16,748 bases of DNA, from contig CACPEI010000013.1 of assembly GCA_902632875.1 (NCBI GenBank), positions 1 to 16,748 of the forward strand, read 5' to 3'. Source of the DNA: an uncultured Pelagibacteraceae bacterium (GTDB taxonomy: Bacteria; Pseudomonadota; Alphaproteobacteria; Pelagibacterales; Pelagibacteraceae). Below, one piece after another: positions 12,428 to 16,748 of this stretch (its first letter is position 1; each line of letters begins with the position of its first letter). Under the pieces are notes generated by a model that was not told the DNA's origin, ran no database searches, and saw only the letters and a program-made list of their open reading frames with translations. The translations under genes were made by a program, and so were the position numbers.

Positions 12428-13024
12428 TTACTTTTCGATTAAAAATATTCCAAGTTCCCCAAACAAATTTTTAATGAACAGATTAGATTTGTTAATGTTG
12501 GTAACTTTTTTGTTCATTAGTGCCAAAGATTGAAAAATTTTAAAATTCATTATCTTTGAAAATTCTACAAAATCTTTGATAGTGCACATATGGATATTAG
12601 GCGTATTATACCATTCATTAGGTAATGAGCTAGTTATTGGCATAGTTCCTTTAATTAAAAGATTTAATCTTACTTTCCAGTGTCCAAAATTTGGAATAGT
12701 AACTATTGCTTTTTTTCCAACTCTTAAAAGTTCTGTGATTACTTTTTCTGGATTTATAAAAGCCTGTAAAGTTTGTCCTAGAACGACATAATCAAATGAG
12801 TTTTCTGGAAACTGTCTTAAATCATACTCTGCGTTTCCCTCAATCACAGTTAATCCCTTTGAAATACATAGCTGAACTTTATTTTTAGAAATTTCTATTC
12901 CTCTTATGTTAGCTTTTTTATTTTCTTTTAGAAATTCCATTAAAATTCCGTCATCGCATCCTACATCAAGAACACTTGCATTTTTTTCAATTAAATCTGA
13001 AATTATCTTATATTCTGGTTTCAT
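12428..13024 (-). CDS. metW: MetW, methyltransferase-fold methionine biosynthesis protein
   Basis: 198 residues, the usual MetW length. MetW has a class I SAM-methyltransferase fold, with the motif I loop V-L-D-V-G-C-D-D-G at about 19-27 and a Y-D-L-R-Q-F-P-x-x-S-F-D-Y-V-V-L-G-Q-T-L-Q segment typical of the family. In several proteobacteria metW accompanies metX and is needed for homoserine O-acylation, but its precise activity is less well defined. The P-N-F-G-H-W-K-V-R and P-x-x-x-x-L-P-x-x-W-Y-x-T-P-N-I-H motifs support MetW over a generic methyltransferase. Its ATG overlaps the metX stop (ATGA, 13024-13021), and the stop abuts the gloB ATG. Confidence 0.94.
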   Translation of the reverse strand: MKPEYKIISDLIEKNASVLDVGCDDGILMEFLKENKKANIRGIEISKNKVQLCISKGLTVIEGNAEYDLRQFPENSFDYVVLGQTLQAFINPEKVITELLRVGKKAIVTIPNFGHWKVRLNLLIKGTMPITSSLPNEWYNTPNIHMCTIKDFVEFSKIMNFKIFQSLALMNKKVTNINKSNLFIKNLFGELGIFLIEK

Positions 13025-14145
13025 GTAATTTTTTCCGTATAAGATTTATCTAAAAAATTTTTTAAAGCTTTTAAAAAATCTGGAACGTCGAGTAAAAAAG
13101 AATCGTGACCTTTGTCAGACTCAATCTCAACAAAACCAACATTTGCACCCACAGCGTTTAAAGCAATTACAATGTCTTTATTTTCTTGAGTTGGATAAAG
13201 CCAATCAGAAGTAAAAGATATTATAAAAAATTTTGCTTTAGTATTTTTAAAAGCATCAGAAAGATTACCATTAAATTGTTTTACTAAATCAAAATAATCC
13301 ATGGCTCTGGTTATGTACAAGTAACTATTTGCATCAAATCGATCTACAAATACTGAACCTTGGTATCTAAGATAACTTTCAATTTGAAAGTCAGCATCAA
13401 AACCAAATTTTAGGTCATCTCTTTCTTGAAGTTTTCTTCCAAATTTTTCTTGAAGTCCTTTTTTAGATAAATAAGTAATGTGTGCAGCCATTCTAGCTAC
13501 AGCCAATCCTTTATCAGGCACAATATTTTTTAAATTATAGTTTCCATCAGACCAATTATGATCTGCTGCAATGGCCTGTCTTCCAAGTTCATTAAAAGCA
13601 ATATTTTGAGCTGAATGACTTGAGGTGCAAGCAATTGGTATCGCTGTTTTTGCTTTATCAGGATAATTACTGATAAATTGCAAGACTTGCATTCCGCCCA
13701 TTGAACCACCCACTACTGAGAAAAGTTCTTCAATTCCAAAAAAATCTAACAAATTTACTTGAGCATTTACCATGTCATTAATTGTAATAACTGGAAAATC
13801 GGTACCATAGATTTTTTTTGTTTTGGGATTTTCGTGACTAGGTCCAAAAGATCCCATACATCCACCGATTACATTCGCACAGATCACGAAATATTTATCT
13901 GTATCTATAGATTTACCAGGACCCACTGCGTAAGACCACCAACCATCTTTTTTAGTTACAGGGTTTATACCAGTCACAAATTGATCACCAGTTAAAGCAT
14001 GAAATACTAAAATTGCATTATCTTTATCATTATTGAGTGAACCATAAGTTTCATATGCCAAAGGAAAATTATTAATAGATTGACCACAATCTAATTTAAG
14101 CGGTTTTTTAACAATCAGAGTTTTTATGTTTTGTTTTATATTCAT
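13021..14145 (-). CDS. metX: Homoserine O-acyltransferase MetX
   Basis: 374 residues, full length. MetX acylates homoserine from acetyl- or succinyl-CoA, the first committed step towards methionine. It is an alpha/beta-hydrolase-fold enzyme: H50-A-L-T-G-D near the oxyanion hole, the nucleophile S148 in G-G-S-M-G-G-M-Q, D314 in S-D-W-L-Y-P, and H347 in G-H-D-S-F-L-L form the triad. Acetyl versus succinyl specificity is not evident by eye; pairing with metW is often seen with succinyl-using MetX. There is no Shine-Dalgarno sequence before ATG 14145. It lies downstream of a SAM-II riboswitch and a good promoter, so expression should fall when S-adenosylmethionine is plentiful. It overlaps metW by four bases. 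Confidence 0.97.
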   Translation of the reverse strand: MNIKQNIKTLIVKKPLKLDCGQSINNFPLAYETYGSLNNDKDNAILVFHALTGDQFVTGINPVTKKDGWWSYAVGPGKSIDTDKYFVICANVIGGCMGSFGPSHENPKTKKIYGTDFPVITINDMVNAQVNLLDFFGIEELFSVVGGSMGGMQVLQFISNYPDKAKTAIPIACTSSHSAQNIAFNELGRQAIAADHNWSDGNYNLKNIVPDKGLAVARMAAHITYLSKKGLQEKFGRKLQERDDLKFGFDADFQIESYLRYQGSVFVDRFDANSYLYITRAMDYFDLVKQFNGNLSDAFKNTKAKFFIISFTSDWLYPTQENKDIVIALNAVGANVGFVEIESDKGHDSFLLDVPDFLKALKNFLDKSYTEKIT

Positions 14146-14152
14146 TATTAAA

Positions 14153-14228
14153 GCTGATTATTGAATTGTGAGAAAAAAAAACTTTTTTAGCGGTTTTTTT
14201 AAAGCGCTCGCAATTCAGTTAAATCAGC
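14153..14228 (-). repeat. Long imperfect inverted repeat spanning the metX leader
   Basis: The arms 14207-14228 and 14153-14172 are complementary. On the - strand RNA, GCUGAUU (14228-14222) pairs with AAUCAGC (14159-14153), and UGAAUUGCGAG (14217-14207) pairs with CUCACAAUUCA (14172-14162) with one C-A mismatch. Inside, A7C (14200-14193) can pair with GU7 (14182-14175). The fold totals about 25 pairs and uses the same bases as the SAM-II aptamer, so it excludes the pseudoknot. Its base lies seven nucleotides upstream of the metX AUG. The complementarity is seen directly; its use as an alternative riboswitch state is inference. Confidence 0.6.
14173..14181 (-). terminator. U9 run directly after the SAM-II aptamer, possible termination or pause site
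   Basis: Nine consecutive U residues (14181-14173 as RNA) follow the aptamer's 3' strand with no gap. The upstream structure is either the ligand-bound pseudoknot or an A7C/GU7 hairpin; neither is a classic G+C-rich terminator stem. No Shine-Dalgarno sequence is present to be masked, so control at the level of transcription is a reasonable alternative. This is inferred from position only. Confidence 0.3.
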
Positions 14229-14232
14229 GCAT
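14180..14232 (-). promoter_or_regulatory. SAM-II (SAM-alpha) riboswitch aptamer upstream of metX
   Basis: The - strand reads GCGCUGAUUUAAC (14230-14218), UGAAUUGCGAGCGC (14217-14204), then an A-rich link and CGCUAAAAAAG (14192-14182). This matches the SAM-II pattern known from alphaproteobacterial met genes and from the Sargasso Sea metX riboswitch of known structure. P1 is GCGCU (14230-14226) with AGCGC (14208-14204). The loop's GAUUUAA and the 3' GCUAAAAA are the conserved SAM-binding segments. A candidate pseudoknot pairing is AACU (14220-14217) with AGUU (14183-14180). Binding S-adenosylmethionine should lower metX-metW-gloB expression. The aptamer runs directly into a U-run and stands 35 bases before the AUG. 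Confidence 0.9.
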
Positions 14233-14236
14233 AAAT

Positions 14237-14265
14237 TTTGTACTAGATGTTATTTAGTATGTCAA
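14237..14265 (-). promoter_or_regulatory. Promoter of metX-metW-gloB
   Basis: On the - strand a perfect TTGACA (14265-14260) and TACAAA (14242-14237, four of six) are separated by exactly 17 bases. The start point would fall at about 14230, so the transcript begins at or just before the first P1 base of the SAM-II aptamer. This tight fit supports both calls. Confidence 0.75.
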
Positions 14266-14348
14266 TTTTTAAAATAATTATACTTAAACTATATAAAAAA
14301 ATGTTTTTTTATTTATAAAGAACATAAACTTAATAAAAGTTAGCTACT

Positions 14349-15425
14349 ATGAAATTTAAGAGATTTAACATTGAAAGCTATGAACCTGGCAAATCTAGCA
14401 TTAAGAGATTTAATAAGGTTATAAAACTATCTGCAAATGAATCAGCCCTAGGTGTGAGCCCAAAAGTTAAAAAGATTTTGTCTGATAGGAATTTAAGTTT
14501 TTTTAGATATCCAGATGGCAAATCCAAAGCTTTAAGAAAACAGATATCAAAAAAGTTTAAATGCGATGATGATAGAATTATTTGTGGTGCTGGATCTGAT
14601 GAGGTTATTCAAATGCTATGTCAATTATTTTTGAACCCTAAAGATGAAGTTATTGTCCCTCAATACAGTTTCTTGATGTACAGAATATATGCTAAAATAG
14701 TTGGTGCGAAAGTAATTTTTGCTAAAGAAAAAAATTTTAAAGTATCGATCTCTGAAATTATTAAGAATGTTTCAAAAAAAACAAAAATTGTTTTTTTAGC
14801 AAATCCTAATAATCCAACAGGCACATATTTAACAAATTTTGAACTTTTAGAGCTTAGGAAAAAATTGAGAAAAAATATTCTTCTAGTTGTAGATGACGCA
14901 TACGCTGAATATATGAAAAATGATGACTATGAAAGTGGGTTAAAATTATTTAAGAATAAACATAATGTATTTATTTTAAGAACATTTTCGAAAATATATG
15001 GTTTGTCTTCTTTAAGAATAGGATGGGGATATGGGTCAAAAAAAATTATTACAGCTCTAAATATTATTAAGCCACCTTTTAATGTTAACGAGGTAGCACA
15101 AAAAGCTGCAATTGAATCTCTAAAAGATATTAAGTTTATAACTCGTTCAGTTAAACATAATATTATTTACGCAAAAAAATTAAAAAATTTCCTTAATCAA
15201 TTTGGAATTAATTCAAATAATGTTTCAGCAAATTTTTTACTATTAAATTTTGAGAAATGTAAATTTAAAGCAAAATATTTTTATGAAAAATTAAAGACGA
15301 AAGGAATTATTTTAAGATCAACTGAGAATGGCTACAATATCAAAAATATGTTACGATTAACTATTGGATCAAAAACAGATAATTTAAAATTTATGCGAGC
15401 AGTAAAGGGAATATTTAATTCATGA
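14349..15425 (+). CDS. hisC: Histidinol-phosphate aminotransferase (HisC)
   Basis: 358 residues, the usual length. This class II PLP-dependent aminotransferase converts imidazole-acetol phosphate and glutamate to histidinol phosphate; many bacterial HisC enzymes also transaminate aromatic keto acids. Motifs: L-S-A-N-E-S at 27-32, A-G-S-D-E at 81-85, A-N-P-N-N-P-T-G at 151-158, D-D-A-Y at 182-185, the PLP lysine K215 in R-T-F-S-K-x-Y-G-L, and R223-I-G-W. Its coupling to tyrA (ATGA overlap) suggests that it may serve tyrosine or phenylalanine synthesis as well as histidine. It is divergent from metX. No convincing Shine-Dalgarno sequence or sigma70 promoter was found upstream. Confidence 0.94.
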   Translation: MKFKRFNIESYEPGKSSIKRFNKVIKLSANESALGVSPKVKKILSDRNLSFFRYPDGKSKALRKQISKKFKCDDDRIICGAGSDEVIQMLCQLFLNPKDEVIVPQYSFLMYRIYAKIVGAKVIFAKEKNFKVSISEIIKNVSKKTKIVFLANPNNPTGTYLTNFELLELRKKLRKNILLVVDDAYAEYMKNDDYESGLKLFKNKHNVFILRTFSKIYGLSSLRIGWGYGSKKIITALNIIKPPFNVNEVAQKAAIESLKDIKFITRSVKHNIIYAKKLKNFLNQFGINSNNVSANFLLLNFEKCKFKAKYFYEKLKTKGIILRSTENGYNIKNMLRLTIGSKTDNLKFMRAVKGIFNS

Positions 15426-16318
15426 AAAATGTACTTATCATAGGCTGTGGTCTGTTAGGATCATCCCTAGTAAAAAGAATTAAAAAAAAAAAATTAGCAA
15501 AAAAAATCTTTATTTTTGAAAAATCAAAAAAAAATATTACAAAAATTAAAAGACTGAAATTACCAGGAATACTAATAAATAATCCAAAGGAAGTAGTTGT
15601 AAAATCAGATTTGATTATTTTTTGTACACCAATGAGTGAATATAAAAAAATGATTTTAAAGTTAAATGATAATTTTCATTCAAAACAAATTATTACTGAT
15701 GTTGGTTCTTCGAAATTAGAATCTTCAGAAATAATTAAGAAAAATTTAAAAAAAACAATATCTTGGATTCAAAGTCATCCTATAGCAGGATCGGAAGTAA
15801 GTGGGCCTGAGCATGGTAAGGAGAATTTATTTGAAAATAAATGGTGTGTTTTGATTAAAAATAAAAAAACCAATATGAAACATTTTAAATTTTTAAATAC
15901 TTTTTGGAAAAAAATGGGTTCAAAAACTGTAACTATGAATGCAGAAAGACACGATAAAATATTTTCAATTACAAGCCATTTACCACACTTAATAGCTTAT
16001 AATTTGGTTAAATCAGCTCAAGATTTTGAGAAAAACCAAAAATATGACTTGATTAAATATAGTGCTGGCGGATTAAGAGATTTTTCAAGGATTGCTGCAT
16101 CAAATGAAATCATGTGGAGAGATATTTTTTTTGATAATAGAAAAAATGTTTCAAAAGCTATTGATATATTTATTAAAAATTTGAAATCTTTTAAGATTGA
16201 TATTAATTTAAAAAACAACAAATCAATTCTTAAAAAATTAATTCAAACTAAAAAAGCTAGATCTAAAATTATTAGACTTAAACAGGATGTAAATAAACCT
16301 GACTTTGGTAGAGATTAA
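15422..16318 (+). CDS. tyrA: Prephenate (or arogenate) dehydrogenase, TyrA family
   Basis: 298 residues, a monofunctional form without a chorismate mutase or ACT domain. It oxidatively decarboxylates prephenate (or arogenate) in tyrosine synthesis. The Rossmann loop G8-C-G10-L-L-G13 follows an N-V-L-I-I start. D-V-G-S-S-K lies at 93-98, and S-H-P-I-A-G-S-E-x-S-G at 118-128 includes the conserved histidine H119. H185-L-P-H follows in the helical domain, then G-G-L-R-D-F-S-R-I-A. The start overlaps the hisC stop by four bases (ATGA). The stop overlaps the convergent NlpC/P60 gene. NAD versus NADP and prephenate versus arogenate preference cannot be decided here; in alphaproteobacteria this gene is often called tyrC. 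Confidence 0.93.
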   Translation: MKNVLIIGCGLLGSSLVKRIKKKKLAKKIFIFEKSKKNITKIKRLKLPGILINNPKEVVVKSDLIIFCTPMSEYKKMILKLNDNFHSKQIITDVGSSKLESSEIIKKNLKKTISWIQSHPIAGSEVSGPEHGKENLFENKWCVLIKNKKTNMKHFKFLNTFWKKMGSKTVTMNAERHDKIFSITSHLPHLIAYNLVKSAQDFEKNQKYDLIKYSAGGLRDFSRIAASNEIMWRDIFFDNRKNVSKAIDIFIKNLKSFKIDINLKNNKSILKKLIQTKKARSKIIRLKQDVNKPDFGRD

Positions 16319-16746
16319 TAATTATCAATTGTACTAACTTTTCTCACTTTTAGATTTGCTGTTCTATGGATTAATTCAATAGTTTGTTCTGTGGGCATTA
16401 CTATCACCTTCTTTTTTGGTCCATAAGCATGAATAAATTTAGACTTACTTAGACATAGGCCCACGTGTCCTTTCCAAAATATGATATCTCCTTTACGTAA
16501 ATTTCTAACTTTTTTTCTTTTACAGTATCTTATTTGGTCTTTCGTATCTCTTGGGAAAAATATCCTATTATAATAAAAATAAATTTGAATTAATGCAGAA
16601 CAATCAAGACCATCAGAGGTTTTTCCACCCCATAAATATTTACTATTTTTAAATAATTCTATTATTTTTATATAATTTTTTTCAAAATGATCAATTTTGA
16701 TAATATCACTTTTCTTTATCCATTTATTTTTCTCAAATTCAATTAG
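16315..16746 (-). CDS. NlpC/P60-family cell-wall peptidase, C-terminal part (partial)
   Basis: The - strand is open from the right edge (first full codon at 16746) to TAA at 16317-16315, giving 143 residues and continuing beyond the window. The NlpC/P60 catalytic domain is clear: Y-L-W-G-G-K-T-S-D-G-L-D-C-S with the nucleophile cysteine (fragment residue 49), then F-P-R-D-T-x-x-Q, G-D-I-I-F-W, the catalytic histidine in G-H-V-G (94), and a third polar residue in F-I-H-A (106). Such enzymes cleave peptide links in peptidoglycan stem peptides, often between D-Glu and diaminopimelate. The N-terminus, including any signal peptide or SH3-like domains, lies outside the window. It overlaps tyrA tail to tail by four bases. 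Confidence 0.88.
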   Translation of the reverse strand, partial: LIEFEKNKWIKKSDIIKIDHFEKNYIKIIELFKNSKYLWGGKTSDGLDCSALIQIYFYYNRIFFPRDTKDQIRYCKRKKVRNLRKGDIIFWKGHVGLCLSKSKFIHAYGPKKKVIVMPTEQTIELIHRTANLKVRKVSTIDNY

Positions 16747-16748
16747 CT

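Noticed and set aside
12576..13995. Open frames on the + strand inside metW and metX
   Set aside because: They are antisense to clearly identified enzymes and have no family resemblance or ribosome binding site.
14153..14200. A SAM-II-like aptamer on the + strand serving hisC
   Set aside because: The + strand resembles the aptamer's 5' half only because it is the other arm of the inverted repeat; it lacks the conserved 3' GCTAAA segment and a closing P1 strand.
14146..14348. A tandem SAM-II/SAM-V arrangement before metX
   Set aside because: Only about 27 bases separate the U-run after the SAM-II aptamer from the AUG, too short for a second aptamer, and no second conserved core is seen on the - strand.
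14266..14348. Sigma70 promoter for hisC
   Set aside because: Several TATA-like hexamers exist in this A+T-rich stretch, but none has an acceptable -35 at 16-18 bases; calling one would be arbitrary.

Overview
The window is a gene-dense, strongly A+T-rich stretch of bacterial chromosome. Lysine- and isoleucine-rich proteins, near-zero intergenic spacing, start/stop overlaps (TAATG, ATGA, TGATG), convergent genes that overlap at their stops, and the gene order (priA next to a stand-alone F1-ATPase operon; rplU-rpmA-obgE-proBA-nadD-rsfS-ctpA-rppH; divergent metXW and hisC-tyrA) all suggest a streamlined alphaproteobacterium of the SAR11/Pelagibacterales type. This assignment rests on composition and gene order, not on a database search. 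I see no mobile element, CRISPR array, rRNA or tRNA.

Region 1 (1-5125, + strand) holds the 3' end of priA and then the five F1 genes of ATP synthase, atpHAGDC, behind a probable promoter with a perfect TATAAT box. The F0 genes are absent, as is usual in alphaproteobacteria. Region 2 (5118-11698, - strand) is a nine-gene run from a good sigma70-type promoter: ribosomal proteins L21 and L27, the ribosome-assembly GTPase Obg, proline synthesis (proB, proA), NAD synthesis (nadD), ribosome silencing factor RsfS, a periplasmic S41 protease and the Nudix hydrolase RppH. Its last gene overlaps the end of atpC tail to tail.

Region 3 (11708-14265, - strand) is metX-metW-gloB, with a TTGACA promoter and a recognisable SAM-II (SAM-alpha) riboswitch just upstream of metX. 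This is the most interesting part of the window. The aptamer runs straight into a run of nine U. Its 5' half is also complementary to the stretch just upstream of the metX AUG, so the leader can fold either as the SAM-binding pseudoknot or as one long imperfect hairpin. Region 4 (14349-16318, + strand) is hisC-tyrA, divergent from metX. Region 5 is the C-terminal part of an NlpC/P60 cell-wall peptidase on the - strand, running off the right edge.

Everything coding is recognisable core metabolism, and I find no new protein system. The points worth a second look are the architecture of the metX leader, gloB sharing the SAM-controlled transcript, a short NadD, a missing rlmH at the rsfS-ctpA junction, and the tail-to-tail overlaps.
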